DNA of 64,000 nt, from positions 135,596,033-135,660,032 of the forward strand of contig OZ024931.1 in assembly GCA_964017235.1 (NCBI GenBank), written 5' to 3'. The notes beneath the pieces were generated by a model. That model did not search any database and was not told the DNA's origin. It saw nothing but the letters and a program-made list of their open reading frames with translations. Both the position numbers and the translations under genes were made by a program. The stretch's first letter is position 1. Each line of letters opens with the position of its first letter. Below, piece by piece: positions 8,314 to 19,223 of this stretch. Source of the stretch: Sabellastarte sp. h YS-2021. Lineage: Eukaryota > Annelida > Polychaeta > Sabellida > Sabellidae.

Positions 8314-11300
8314 ACTCATTTCTTGCCCAATAAGGCAGATGTAAGGCTATAAACCATATTTTTTGCGAGTGTGGGAGCCACTAAGAGAGAATTAAGTAGT
8401 GTATTCCTTTAGAAATACACAACAAGCTCAAAATACATGTCTTGGGAGTGCATGTAGCGAGGGTACCACTAAATGGCAAATCAGTTCAACCCACCCCTTA
8501 AAGTAGTTGTATCTGGCTCAAATTTTCACAGAAAACTCAGTTTATATCAGAGAATAAAATTGCATTGGTCTGAACCACTCAAGAGCCATATTAGGAATTT
8601 CAGTTTCCGGGGTGTGGCGCTAGTCTACCCCCCCACCCCCTCATGGAGGTAATGTCAAGTATCTCATAATGTATCAAATCTGAAGCCAAAAGTTAATTTC
8701 ATTCATGTTTTGACAATAAAAGAGGACATTTTGGGCACATTTGGAACATTACATCTCTGAACAGAAATTATATAACCCAAATAGGGCTGTTAAAATGGTC
8801 GAAAAAAGATGTAAATCAGCCCAAATGAGTAGCAAATGTTGGTCTATAATCCTGAAATTTGGTCAGAATATAGTGTGCAACTAGCTAAATCTGACTGCAC
8901 AGGTTTTAGAATTACATCTGATATAGCAGTGACTACTGGTGTGGTATTTGGACCCCAGCAGGCCTGTAATACGCCTGCTGGGGGATGCATTAAGATGTAC
9001 TCATTTCTTGCCCAATAAGGCAGATGTAAGGCTATAAACCATATTTTTTGCGAGTGTGGGAGCCACTAAGAGAGAATTAAGTAGTGTATTCCTTTAGAAA
9101 TACACAACAAGCTCAAAATACATGTCTTGGGAGTGCATGTAGCGAGGGTACCACTAAATGGCAAATCAGTTCAAACCACCCCTTAAAGTAGTTGTATCTG
9201 GCTCAAATTTTCACAGAAAACTCAGTTTATATCAGAGAATAAAATTGCATTGGTCTGAACCACTCAAGAGACATATTAGGAATTTCAGTTTCCGGGGTGT
9301 GGGGCTGGTCTGGCCCCCCCTCATGGAGGTAATGTCAAGTATCTCATAATGTATCAAATCTGAAGCCAAAAATTAATTTCATTCATGTTTTGACAATAAA
9401 AGAGGACATTTTGGGCACATTTGGAACATTACATCTCTGAACAGAAATTATATAACCCAAATAGGGCTGTTAAAATGGTCGAAAAAAGATGTAAATCAGC
9501 CCAAATGAGTAGCAAATGTTGGTCTATAATCCTGAAATTTGGTCATAAAATAGTGGGCAACTAGCTAAATCTGACTGCACAGGTTTTAGAATTACATCTG
9601 ATATAGCAGTGACTACTGGTGTGGTATTTGGACCCCAGCAGGCCTGTAATACGCCTGCTGGGGGGTGCATTAAGATGTACTCATTTCTTGCCCAATAAGG
9701 CAGATGTAAGGCTATAAACCATATTTTTTGCGAGTGTGGGAGCCACTAAGAGAAAATCAAGTAGTGTATTCCTTTAGAAATACACAACAAGCTCAAAATA
9801 CATGTCTTGGGAGTGCATGTAGCGAGGGTACCACTAAATGGCAAATCAGTTCAAACCACCCCTTAAAGTAGTTGTATCTGGCTCAAATTTTCACAGAAAA
9901 CTCAGTTTATATCAGAGAATAAAATTGCACTGGTCTGAACCACTCAAGAGCCATATTAGGAATTTCAGTTTCCGGGGTGTGGGGCTGGTCTGGCCCCCCC
10001 TCATGGAGGTAATGTCAAGTATCTCATAATGTATCAAATCTGAAGCCAAAAATTAATTTCATTCATGTTTTGACAATAAAAGAGGACATTTTGGGCACAT
10101 TTGGAACATTACATCTCTGAACAGAAATTATATAACCCAAATAGGGCTGTTAAAATGGTCGAAAAAAGATGTAAATCAGCCCAAATGAGTAGCAAATGTT
10201 GGTCTATAATCCTGAAATTTGGTCAGAATATAGTGTGCAACTAGCTAAATCTGACTGCACAGGTTTTAGAATTACATCTGATATGGCAGTGACTACTGGT
10301 GTGGTATTTGGACCCCAGCAGGCCTGTAATACGCCTGCTGGGGGGTGCATTAAGATGTACTCATTTCTTGCCCAATAAGGCAGATGTAAGGCTATAAACC
10401 ATATTTTTTGCGAGTGTGGGAGCCACTAAGAGAGAATTAAGTAGTGTATTCCTTTAGAAATACACAACAAGCTCAAAATACATGTCTTGGGAGTACATGT
10501 AGCGAGGGTACCACTAAATGGCAAATCAGTTCAAACCACCCCTTAAAGTAGTTGTATCTGGCTCAAATTTTCACAGAAAACTCAGTTTATATCAGAGAAT
10601 AAAATTGCATTGGTCTGAACCACTCAAGACCCATATTAGGAATTTCAGTTTCCGGGGTGTGGGGCTGGTCTGGCCCCCCCTCATGGAGGTAATGTCAAGT
10701 ATCTCATAATGTATCAAATCTGAAGCCAAAAGTTAATTTCATTCATGTTTTGACAATAAAAGAGGACATTTTGGGCACATTTGGAACATTACATCTCTGA
10801 ACAGAAATTATATAACCCAAATAGGGCTGTTAAAATGGTCGAAAAAAGATGTAAATCAGCCCAAATGAGTAGCAAATGTTGGTCTATAATCCTGAAATTT
10901 GGTCAGAATATAGTGTGCAACTAGCTAAATCTGACTGCACAGGTTTTAGAATTACATCTGATATAGCAGTGACTACTGGTGTGGTATTTGGACCCCAGCA
11001 GGCCTGTAATACGCCTGCTGGGGGGTGCATTAAGATGTACTCATTTCTTGCCCAATAAGGCAGATGTAAGGCTATAAACCATATTTTTTGCGAGTGTGGG
11101 AGCCACTAAGAGAGAATTAAGTAGTGTATTCCTTTAGAAATACACAACAAGCTCAAAATACATGTCTTGGGAGTGCATGTAGCGAGGGTACCACTAAATG
11201 GCAAATCAGTTCAAACCACCCCTTAAAGTAGTTGTATCTGGCTCAAATTTTCACAGAAAACTCAGTTTATATCAGAGAATAAAATTGCATTGGTCTGAAC

Positions 11301-13770
11301 CACTCAAGAGCCATATTAGGAATTTCAGTTTCCGGGGTGTGGCGCTCGTCTGCCCCCCCCCCCCCCCCCCCCCTCATGGAGGTAATGTCAAGTATCTCAT
11401 AATGTATCAAATCTGAAGCCAAAAATTAATTTCATTCATGTTTTGACAATAAAAGAGGACATTTTGGGCACATTTGGAACATTACATCTCTGAACAGAAA
11501 TTATATAACCCAAATAGGGCTGTTAAAATGGTCGAAAAAAGATGTAAATCAGCCCAAATGAGTAGCAAATATTGGTCTATAATCCTGAAATTTGGTCAGA
11601 ATATAGTGTGCAACTAGCTAAATCTGACTGCACAGGTTTTAGAATTACATCTGATATGGCAGTGACTACTGGTGTGGTATTTGGACCCCAGCAGGCCTGT
11701 AATACGCCTGCTGGGGGGTGCATTAAGATGTACTCATTTCTTGCCCAATAAGGCAGATGTAAGGCTATAAACCATATTTTTTGCGAGTGTGGGAGCCACT
11801 AAGAGAGAATTAAGTAGTGTATTCCTTTAGAAATACACAACAAGCTCAAAATACATGTCTTGGGAGTGCATGTAGCGAGGGTACCACTAAATGGCAAATC
11901 AGTTCAAACCACCCCTTAAAGTAGTTGTATCTGGCTCAAATTTTCACAGAAAACTCAGTTTATATCAGAGAATAAAATTGAATTGGTCTGAACCACTCAA
12001 GACCCATATTAGGAATTTCAGTTTCCGGGGTGTGGGGCTGGTCTGGCCCCCCCTCATGGAGGTAATGTCAAGTATCTCATAATGTATCAAATCTGAAGCC
12101 AAAAATTAATTTCATTCATGTTTTGACAATAAAAGAGGACATTTTGGGCACATTTGGAACATTACATCTCTGAACAGAAATTATATAACCCAAATAGGGC
12201 TGTTAAAATGGTCGAAAAAAGATGTAAATCAGCCCAAATGAGTAGCAAATGTTGGTCTATAATCCTGAAATTTGGTCAGAATATAGTGTGCAACTAGCTA
12301 AATCTGACTGCACAGGTTTTAGAATTACATCTGATATGGCAGTGACTACTGGTGTGGTATTTGGACCCCAGCAGGCCTGTAATACGCCTGCTGGGGGGTG
12401 CATTAAGATGTACTCATTTCTTGCCCAATAAGGCAGATGTAAGGCTATAAACCATATTTTTTGCGAGTGTGGGAGCCACTAAGAGAGAATTAAGTAGTGT
12501 ATTCCTTTAGAAATACACAACAAGCTCAAAATACATGTCTTGGGAGTGCATGTAGCGAGGGTACCACTAAATGGCAAATCAGTTCAAACCACCCCTTAAA
12601 GTAGTTGTATCTGGCTCAAATTTTCACAGAAAACTCAGTTTATATCAGAGAATAAAATTGAATTGGTCTGAACCACTCAAGACCCATATTAGGAATTTCA
12701 GTTTCCGGGGTGTGGGGCTGGTCTGGCCCCCCCTCATGGAGGTAATGTCAAGTATCTCATAATGTATCAAATCTGAAGCCAAAAATTAATTTCATTCATG
12801 TTTTGACAATAAAAGAGGACATTTTGGGCACATTTGGAACATTACATCTCTGAACAGAAATTATATAACCCAAATAGGGCTGTTAAAATGGTCGAAAAAA
12901 GATGTAAATCAGCCCAAATGAGTAGCAAATGTTGGTCTATAATCCTGAAATTTGGTCAGAATATAGTGTGCAACTAGCTAAATCTGACTGCACAGGTTTT
13001 AGAATTACATCTGATATAGCAGTGACTACTGGTGTGGTATTTGGACCCCAGCAGGCCTGTAATACGCCTGCTGGGGGGTGCATTAAGATGTATTCATTTC
13101 TTGCCCAAAAAGGCAGATGTAAGGCTATAAACCATATTTTTTGCGAGTGTGGGAGCCACTAAGAGAGAATCAAGTAGTGTATTCCTTTAGAAATACACAA
13201 CAAGCTCAAAATACATGTCTTGGGAGTGCATGTAGCGAGGGTACCACTAAATGGCAAATCAGTTCAAACCACCCCTTAAAGTAGTTGTATCTGGCTCAAA
13301 TTTTCACAGAAAACTCAGTTTATATCAGAGAATAAAATTGCATTGGTCTGAACCACTCAAGAGCCATATTAGGAATTTCAGTTTCCGGGGTGTGGGGCTG
13401 GTCTGGCCCCCCTCATGGAGGTAATGTCAAGTATCTCATAATGTATCAAATCTGAAGCCAAAAATTAATTTCATTCATGTTTTGACAATAAAAGAGGACA
13501 TTTTGGGCACATTTGGAACATTACATCTCTGAACAGAAATTATATAACCCAAATAGGGCTGTTAAAATGGTCGAAAAAAGATGTAAATCAGCCCAAATGA
13601 GTAGCAAATGTTGGTCTATAATCCTGAAATTTGGTCAGAATATAGTGTGCAACTAGCTAAATCTGACTGCACAGGTTTTAGAATTACATCTGATATAGCA
13701 GTGACTACTGGTGTGGTATTTGGACCCCAGCAGGCCTGTAATACGCCTGCTGGGGGGTGCATTAAGATGT
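8314..13770 (+). repeat. Satellite array, segment 2
   Basis: The segment completes the monomer interrupted by element A copy 1 and then carries seven monomers (unit starts about 680 bp apart from 8826) and the start of the one interrupted at 13769-13770. The first part carries the private variants TTCAACCCACCCC and GGCGCTAGTCTAC with CCCCCCCACCCCC, also seen at 20551-21062 and at 23275-23790. The monomer at about 9506 has TCATAAAATAGTGGGC instead of TCAGAATATAGTGTGC. The monomer at about 10866 has a run of 21 C at 11353-11373. No genes or RNA genes are seen. Confidence 0.95.
11353..11373. repeat. Expanded poly-C tract in a satellite monomer
   Basis: There are 21 C in a row where most monomers have six or seven. 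The same position holds 14 C near 29717, about 13 near 51563 and about 14 near 52248. Such runs are prone to replication slippage and to sequencing error. Confidence 0.85.
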
Positions 13771-14008
13771 CCTGAGTGAGGTGTGGGCCTTGCGTTGGTC
13801 AGTCCTGCGCCCCCTGAAGCCCTCCTTGGGTGCCTATTCAATATGAAATGGTCAGTCCCTGTGTATACCGCCTAATCTCCATGGAGATGTGACCCACTTA
13901 CAGAGGATTGGTTGACCTATGGTCAGAAGCTTGGTTACTGAAAACAGAACCATCAGTTTAAAAGTAAATGTTGACCAGTGCACAAGTGTGGACTATTTTT
14001 CTGAACTG
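13771..14008 (+). repeat. Terminal repeat A1 (element A copy 2)
   Basis: The block is 238 bp and matches A2 at 19715-19952. It begins after the crossover GT at 13769-13770. Confidence 0.9.
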
Positions 14009-14356
14009 GAACTGGTCATGAAACTTATATTTTGATTATTGTTTTTAGTGTATTTTACTGCAACCAGACATTCTTAGATTATACGTATATACAACTTCAC
14101 CTTAATGTTACTGCTTTTACAAAGAAGAGACTGTGAGCTGTGCTGATGATCATAGGATGCTAGAGGCATTCTGTGGATTTGTTTGACAACCTCAGGCTTG
14201 ATTGGGCTGTCTGCAGCCCCGCTGAAAGGGACGGTCTAACCTATGTTATTCCTTGTAGCTGGTAGCCCGAATTGAGACCGAGATTGTCAAACAAACAGGG
14301 GGCTAAGGGCCCTGTTCCTTTATATTTTGCCAGATACTGAGACCTTTTTCAGAGAA
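14009..14356 (+). promoter_or_regulatory. Untranslated leader (element A copy 2)
   Basis: This leader carries the same 12-bp inverted repeat as copy 1, here at 14178-14189 and 14284-14295, ahead of the gag ATG at 14357. Base 14200 is G where copy 1 has C. No upstream gene is visible in it. Confidence 0.5.
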
Positions 14357-15574
14357 ATGGGGAAAACAAAGTATTTGTGTTCAAAATGTGGAAATAAGCA
14401 TTTCCCGCCAACAGGGAAAAAGTGTGTCTTCAGGGAACCAGAGGACAGTAACACCAATGGACAAAAAACTGTAAAACTAAGGACAAGAAATAAAAAGGGT
14501 TCGTCCCTTGTACATGCTGCCAGGGCGTCAACCAGTAAAAGTGACACTTTGTTCAGTGATTCTGACATGTCAAGTGCTAAAGAAATGGACAGTACTGTCG
14601 ATAGCCAGTCAGAAACAAGTGACACAGAACACAGGGCAAGTACACAGGATGCTGGGAGGTCGACCACACAGAACATCCAGGAACAGATATTGAAGGAACT
14701 TCAAAGCGTCAGTTCCAGACTGGAAGTGGTGGAAAACAAGGTAGCAGAGACGTCAACAACGACACAAGGACCCAAGGACACTCATAAGTTAAGTTCTTTT
14801 TCAAAAACTAAACAAGTGCATAAACATTGTAAACACAAGAAGTTTTGTTACTCAAGTGAATCCGAGTCTGAGGACTCAGACGTCCCCGACTTAGCTTATC
14901 TAAGATCAAACAAACGCATCCAAAAGAAGGTAGATGATAGAATAGCTGAGTTAGAAAAAAATTTCGAAACAAAAGGTAAAAGTGAAAAGTTAAAATCAAA
15001 AAGGGGGGGGTCCGTTGAGGTCTTGGTTGAAAAAAGGGTGGCTTGGCCACATGATGTCATTCTGGGGGGTCAAAATCGAACCCGGGTCACATATGACCAG
15101 TTGTCCCTGACACAATTTGCTCAAGGCTTCATAAAAAATGTCCTGGAAGAAAAATCAGAAAAAATTCGTGAAAAAATGTTGTCATATTTTGCAGACCTCA
15201 TGGAGGATGCAACCGATTTTTCCTGGGCAAACGCGAAGGCTGCTAATGCAGTAATATTGTGCGAGATGGAAAGAGGTAGATTAACATGGGAAGATTCAGA
15301 TAGGTTGGATAGATTGAGGAGAGCTCATGCTCAGAAGCATTCTTTTCAAAAATCACAAAATTGGGCTAGAGGTGAAACCAAAAAACCATGGTATTGTAAA
15401 TCTTTCCAAGCAGGGTTATGTTTTCACAACAAGGACCATGAAAATGGAGGTAAATTGTATCGTCACATATGTGCCTTCTGTTTGCGAAATGGAAGACAAC
15501 TTCCACATAGTGAAAAAGAATGTACTTTTGCCAAAAAACAACCAAAAAACGAGTTGGTGGCTGCCCTGCAGTAA
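14357..15574 (+). CDS. gag: Gag, nucleocapsid-type structural protein (element A copy 2)
   Basis: The ATG at 14357 gives 405 codons; the frame is open ten codons further to 14327 but with no earlier ATG. Residue numbers here count from that upstream limit. A CxxC-H-C cluster (C18, C21, H25, C33) opens the protein. It is followed by Ser/Asp-rich sequence, a predicted coiled coil (about 113-145), an RGGSVEV...WPHD block (226-243), a helical region with DFSWANAKAA (297-306), and two C-terminal zinc-binding clusters (C357, C365, H371; C382, C385, H394, C399). The second half is clearly homologous to element B's Gag, including RRAHAQ and PHSE. It should coat and package the element RNA. Translation ends inside the loop of the frameshift stem. 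Confidence 0.87.
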   Translation: MGKTKYLCSKCGNKHFPPTGKKCVFREPEDSNTNGQKTVKLRTRNKKGSSLVHAARASTSKSDTLFSDSDMSSAKEMDSTVDSQSETSDTEHRASTQDAGRSTTQNIQEQILKELQSVSSRLEVVENKVAETSTTTQGPKDTHKLSSFSKTKQVHKHCKHKKFCYSSESESEDSDVPDLAYLRSNKRIQKKVDDRIAELEKNFETKGKSEKLKSKRGGSVEVLVEKRVAWPHDVILGGQNRTRVTYDQLSLTQFAQGFIKNVLEEKSEKIREKMLSYFADLMEDATDFSWANAKAANAVILCEMERGRLTWEDSDRLDRLRRAHAQKHSFQKSQNWARGETKKPWYCKSFQAGLCFHNKDHENGGKLYRHICAFCLRNGRQLPHSEKECTFAKKQPKNELVAALQ

Positions 15575-18183
15575 ATTATGGCAGGTGCAGCTATGAAGAT
15601 ACCCCTGATAACTATGTTGAACTTCTAGTAACACCTGATGAGAAGAAAGTCAGTGTTGATAGCAACAAGGTTACTAATAAACCAAGTGTCACCAGAAATA
15701 TTGCTGGAATTAGGACCAGAATTGTATATAATTCAAATGTATTGCGTAAAACTGTAGAAGGATTGCTTGCAAAACCTTGTATGAAGGATTACACAAAAAA
15801 ATACAGGAAACAAGTACATGTTCCTGTCAAAGTAAATACTAATGATGTTGGTGAATATGTGCATTGTACTAGAGTTGTCACAAACAAAAGTTGTTTCCAA
15901 AACAGGAGTGTTTCCCAATCAATTGATTCAATTAACAAGTGTGAGTGTAACCCCACCCGAGGTGTTAATAACACAACAATGGTTAAACCCCAAAGTTTCA
16001 TCACAGGTAAAGGTGTACAACAAAACAATCACGACTCGACGCGTTCTTTTGAAAAGAACATACCCAATTCAGTCATTGTACCTGGTGAAAGCTCACCCAG
16101 ACGTGTTAATTGTCAAACACATAGGCGAGAACGTGTATACAATGGGAACGCGGTAGGTGAAGCAATTAAGTGCGGGGGCGATGACAGACATATCAACAGC
16201 ACACAATTCGCGAGAGCTTGTAGAGAAAATGAAGACAATGCATTGTCTTTAGGTACACACCGATTGCGTGACACTAGTAACTCACGGGGTGTTGGGTGCA
16301 CAGAAGCACCAAGTTCGATGCGGGACTTCAATTACACGCGTTTGTATGATGTGAACTGCAACGGCTCTGATAAATATATCAACACCTTGTTGTGTAGAGA
16401 TGCACATAAGCTTGCTACAAGGCGTGATACAAAAGAATGCAGTGTGTTTGAACAATGGCGTCAACAAACGGACTTTGATTTTGGGTTTATCCCACTGTCT
16501 GAATTTATTATGCCAGTTGATAATAATGTCATGTCACAAGTAGTTGAGTGTCCAATAAAACAACACCTAATGATCAACAAAACTCATGTCCCTAATTTTT
16601 TAGGTGCTAGAATCCCAATTCAATCACAACTGAATGTACCAAAATGGCATGAATATCTCAGTGAATACTGGGACCAGCAGTTACTCCAGTTGGTAATTTT
16701 TGGTTTCCCACTGGATTTTAATCGTCAATGTGTTCTGAAGGCAGATAAAACCAACCATGCTTCAGCTGAAAAACATCCTGCTGACGTAGAAGCATACTTA
16801 CATGAAGAAAAACAATACAAAGCTGTACTAGGTCCCTTTGACAAAAATCCTTTACCCAGCTGTCATTACTCCCCATTCATGACTAGAGAAAAACCTGGCT
16901 CGGATCACAGGCGAGTGATTATAGACTTGTCATGGCCACATGAAAACTCTGTGAATGCAGGTATACACAAAGACTCCTACTTGGGTACTGATTTTTCCTT
17001 GACCTTTCCCACAGTAGACCATATCACAGATGCTCTGAAACAAATTGGAAGAGGGGCACACCTCTTCAAAATTGACATTAAGAGAGCTTTTAGGCATGTG
17101 AAGATTGATCCCCTTGACTATGATCTGTTGGGTCTTTTCTGGGAAGGCCATTTCATTGACACTTGTCTCCCATTTGGGACAAGACATGGGACTCAGATCT
17201 TTCAAAGATTGAGCGATTCCATAAGATACATACTTAGAGCAAGGGGTTTCCCAATTGTAAACTATGTGGATGATTTTGTGGGTTTTGGAACCCCCTCCCA
17301 AGCAAAACTAGCTTTTGACCAATTATATGAGATTATCCAGGACCTAGGACTCACCATAAGCCAAAAGAAACTGGTCCCTCCAAGTACAAAAGTCACCTGT
17401 CTGGGGGTAGTTATAGACACCAAAGAGGGCACTGTCTCCATTCCCCCAGAAAAAATGGCCCAGATAAGTGACTCCATTCTTTCCTGGCGACACAGAAACA
17501 CTTGTTCACGTAGGCAACTCCAGTCACTCCTGGGCCACCTACTTTACATACATAAGTGTGTCAAACCATCACGGATTTTTGTCAATCGAATGCTCCAAGT
17601 TCTCAGATCTCAGTATGACAGTAACGTCATAAGTTTGACAACTGATTTCCATAGAGATTTGCAATGGTTCACAAAATTTATGGCTGACTACAATGGTATA
17701 TCTTTGTACGATCACAAACCAATAGCACACACCATTGAACTGGATGCTTGTCTAACAGGCCTTGGGGGTAGGTGCGACCAGTGGGTGTACCACCTTGCAA
17801 TACCAAGAGGTTACCAGAACCTTACAATTGTCCACTTGGAGATGATCAACATCTTCTTAGCTGTAAAACTATTTGCAAAAACATGGTCACACAAACGCGT
17901 TCTGATAAAATGCGACAATGATGCAGTGGTCCGTGTCTTGAGGTCGGGTAGGGCTCGCGACCCTTTCTTGGGCGCATGCGCACGAAATATCTGGCTCCAA
18001 GCAGCTCAACATGATATCGACCTCTCCTATATTCATGTGCTAGGTAAAGCGAATGTGGTCGCGGATAGATTGTCCCGATGGACAAACAGTGGTACAGACT
18101 GGGGGGTCTTATTACAGTATGTTCAAAGGCCCATATGGCTGTCAGTCAACATGGACATGTTAAACATAGACAATCAAATTTAA
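15520..18183 (+). CDS. pol: Pol: reverse transcriptase-RNase H (element A copy 2)
   Basis: This 887-codon frame lies in the -1 frame relative to gag and overlaps it by 55 bases. Conserved blocks run from about residue 350 to 855: PNFLGARIPI, VIIDLSWP, FKIDIKRAFR with catalytic Asp 519, LPFGTRHG, YVDD at 582-585, and the RNase H acidic set D742, E774, D799, D849. The C-terminal region is shared with element B down to the stop. Residues 1-300 are poorly conserved, rich in Arg, Asn and Cys, and have no recognised fold. No protease, integrase or methyltransferase is present. It would make element DNA from the packaged RNA. It is most likely translated as Gag-Pol by frameshifting, with pol-frame decoding from 15550. 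Confidence 0.93.
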   Translation: MYFCQKTTKKRVGGCPAVNYGRCSYEDTPDNYVELLVTPDEKKVSVDSNKVTNKPSVTRNIAGIRTRIVYNSNVLRKTVEGLLAKPCMKDYTKKYRKQVHVPVKVNTNDVGEYVHCTRVVTNKSCFQNRSVSQSIDSINKCECNPTRGVNNTTMVKPQSFITGKGVQQNNHDSTRSFEKNIPNSVIVPGESSPRRVNCQTHRRERVYNGNAVGEAIKCGGDDRHINSTQFARACRENEDNALSLGTHRLRDTSNSRGVGCTEAPSSMRDFNYTRLYDVNCNGSDKYINTLLCRDAHKLATRRDTKECSVFEQWRQQTDFDFGFIPLSEFIMPVDNNVMSQVVECPIKQHLMINKTHVPNFLGARIPIQSQLNVPKWHEYLSEYWDQQLLQLVIFGFPLDFNRQCVLKADKTNHASAEKHPADVEAYLHEEKQYKAVLGPFDKNPLPSCHYSPFMTREKPGSDHRRVIIDLSWPHENSVNAGIHKDSYLGTDFSLTFPTVDHITDALKQIGRGAHLFKIDIKRAFRHVKIDPLDYDLLGLFWEGHFIDTCLPFGTRHGTQIFQRLSDSIRYILRARGFPIVNYVDDFVGFGTPSQAKLAFDQLYEIIQDLGLTISQKKLVPPSTKVTCLGVVIDTKEGTVSIPPEKMAQISDSILSWRHRNTCSRRQLQSLLGHLLYIHKCVKPSRIFVNRMLQVLRSQYDSNVISLTTDFHRDLQWFTKFMADYNGISLYDHKPIAHTIELDACLTGLGGRCDQWVYHLAIPRGYQNLTIVHLEMINIFLAVKLFAKTWSHKRVLIKCDNDAVVRVLRSGRARDPFLGACARNIWLQAAQHDIDLSYIHVLGKANVVADRLSRWTNSGTDWGVLLQYVQRPIWLSVNMDMLNIDNQI
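15544..15591 (+). promoter_or_regulatory. -1 ribosomal frameshift signal, gag to pol (copy 2)
   Basis: A_AAA_AAC occupies 15544-15550 with codon phase CCA-AAA-AAC in gag, the arrangement needed for tandem -1 slippage. After a 9-base spacer, 15560-15569 pairs with 15581-15591 (10 bp, one bulged T). The 11-base loop contains the gag TAA. Three further pairs, two of them G-T, could lengthen the stem and shorten the spacer to 6. An earlier A6C at 15533-15539 is out of phase and is not the site. Heptamer and simple stem match known eukaryotic retroelement signals. Confidence 0.75.
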
Positions 18184-18216
18184 TGCTGATATTACATGTA
18201 TTATACTTTGTTGCAG
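18044..18216 (+). other. Candidate intron joining pol to YR (copy 2)
   Basis: This is the same phase-1 donor (G|GTAAAG) and acceptor (TTGCAG) pair as in copy 1, 173 bases apart. Splicing would give a Pol-YR fusion lacking the last RNase H Asp (849). The unspliced RNA would give complete RNase H. This could balance the two products, but there is no transcript evidence. Confidence 0.4.
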
Positions 18217-19196
18217 GTCACTGGTTGATGTCTGACCTGTCAAAAAGTGCTGCCACGAGAATCAAGTCAGCCTTCAGACCAAAAACCCAAAGATGTTACA
18301 ACATGTTATTCAGAACTTTTGTGGCCTTCTGTGTATTTGTAGGCCTGTCATTGTACAAAGTAAATGAGAAAAATGTCATTTCCTTCTTGGAATATTTGGT
18401 GCAGCAGAATGCATCTGTGCACATGTTGGCCAATTATGTGGCTGCCATAAAGGCTAATTTCATCATACACAACTTAAACAGAACATGCATTAGTGACCCT
18501 AAAATAAAGTATTTTCTGAAGTCTGTCAGAATAAATAGGCCTTTAAAGGTCCCTAGAAGAAATATCATGTCTGTCAAGACTTTAAAGCATTTGGTGTCTT
18601 TATGCCATGGTTTTTCCATGGGCTTTGTATATAAAGCAGTATTCTTACTAGGATTTTTCGGATTCCTGAGACTGTCAAACATTGCCCCTCACTCCCTATC
18701 ATCATTTGATTCCTCCAGGCACATAACTGCAGGTGATGTATTCTTCACAAAATCACATGTTAAAGTCCTCATAAAATGGAGTAAGACCAACCAAAATAGA
18801 GATAAAATACAAGTTCTGTCCCTTCCTCGTATAAGGGCTTCAAAAATCTGCCCATACAAAGCCTTAAAGTGCATTTTTCACACCTATAGTCCCACTCAAC
18901 ACCAACCCTTATTTCAAATCCAGACAACCAAGGGTTGGACTACCCTCACTGATACTAGAATCAGAAAAACTTTGTCCACCTTGAATGTAAAAATGGGATA
19001 TCATAAACATTTTTTCACCTTCCACACATTCCGTCGCTCAGGGGCCACTTTGGCCTTCAATTCTCATGTTCCTGTTCAAAAGATTCAAACCCATGGCTCC
19101 TGGGCCTCGGAATGTGTGTGGAGGTATATTCAACAAGATCAAAGAATGGGTGAGGATGTTGCTGATACATTTGCTAAGGTTCTATATAATGCTTGA
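18078..19196 (+). CDS. Tyrosine recombinase (element A copy 2)
   Basis: The 372-codon frame encodes a phage-integrase-type recombinase. An N-terminal core-binding region (about 51-160, beginning MSDLSK and including AFRPKTQRCY) is followed by the catalytic domain with R198, K233/K235, H316-x-x-R319, W342 and Y350. The first 46 codons overlap pol and have no counterpart in element B. It should act in the nucleus on a circular cDNA, cutting at the TGT core found at both element ends and in the satellite target. It lies 27 bases before B1. Confidence 0.92.
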   Translation: MDKQWYRLGGLITVCSKAHMAVSQHGHVKHRQSNLMLILHVLYFVAGHWLMSDLSKSAATRIKSAFRPKTQRCYNMLFRTFVAFCVFVGLSLYKVNEKNVISFLEYLVQQNASVHMLANYVAAIKANFIIHNLNRTCISDPKIKYFLKSVRINRPLKVPRRNIMSVKTLKHLVSLCHGFSMGFVYKAVFLLGFFGFLRLSNIAPHSLSSFDSSRHITAGDVFFTKSHVKVLIKWSKTNQNRDKIQVLSLPRIRASKICPYKALKCIFHTYSPTQHQPLFQIQTTKGWTTLTDTRIRKTLSTLNVKMGYHKHFFTFHTFRRSGATLAFNSHVPVQKIQTHGSWASECVWRYIQQDQRMGEDVADTFAKVLYNA

Positions 19197-19223
19197 CTAC
19201 CCCTACTGGTTGGGCTTTGGCCA

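Larger units (their letters stand above)
1..9515 (+). repeat. Higher-order duplication unit, copy 1 (contains element A copy 1)
   Basis: Position 1 corresponds to 12239, and similarity runs through the satellite, the whole of element A and about 1.2 kb of downstream satellite to about 9515/21752. There copy 2 changes to the monomer variant CAAATATTGG. The offset is 12,238 before base 2939 and 12,237 after it, because of one extra A. Other differences seen by eye are C1962 versus G14200 and A9175 versus G21412. The left end lies outside the window. Shared private satellite variants on both sides show block duplication, not two insertions. Confidence 0.85.

Noticed and set aside
15533..15539. 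First AAAAAAC in the gag-pol overlap as the frameshift site
   Set aside because: It begins at codon position 1 of gag, so it is out of phase for -1 tandem slippage; the second one at 15544 is in phase.
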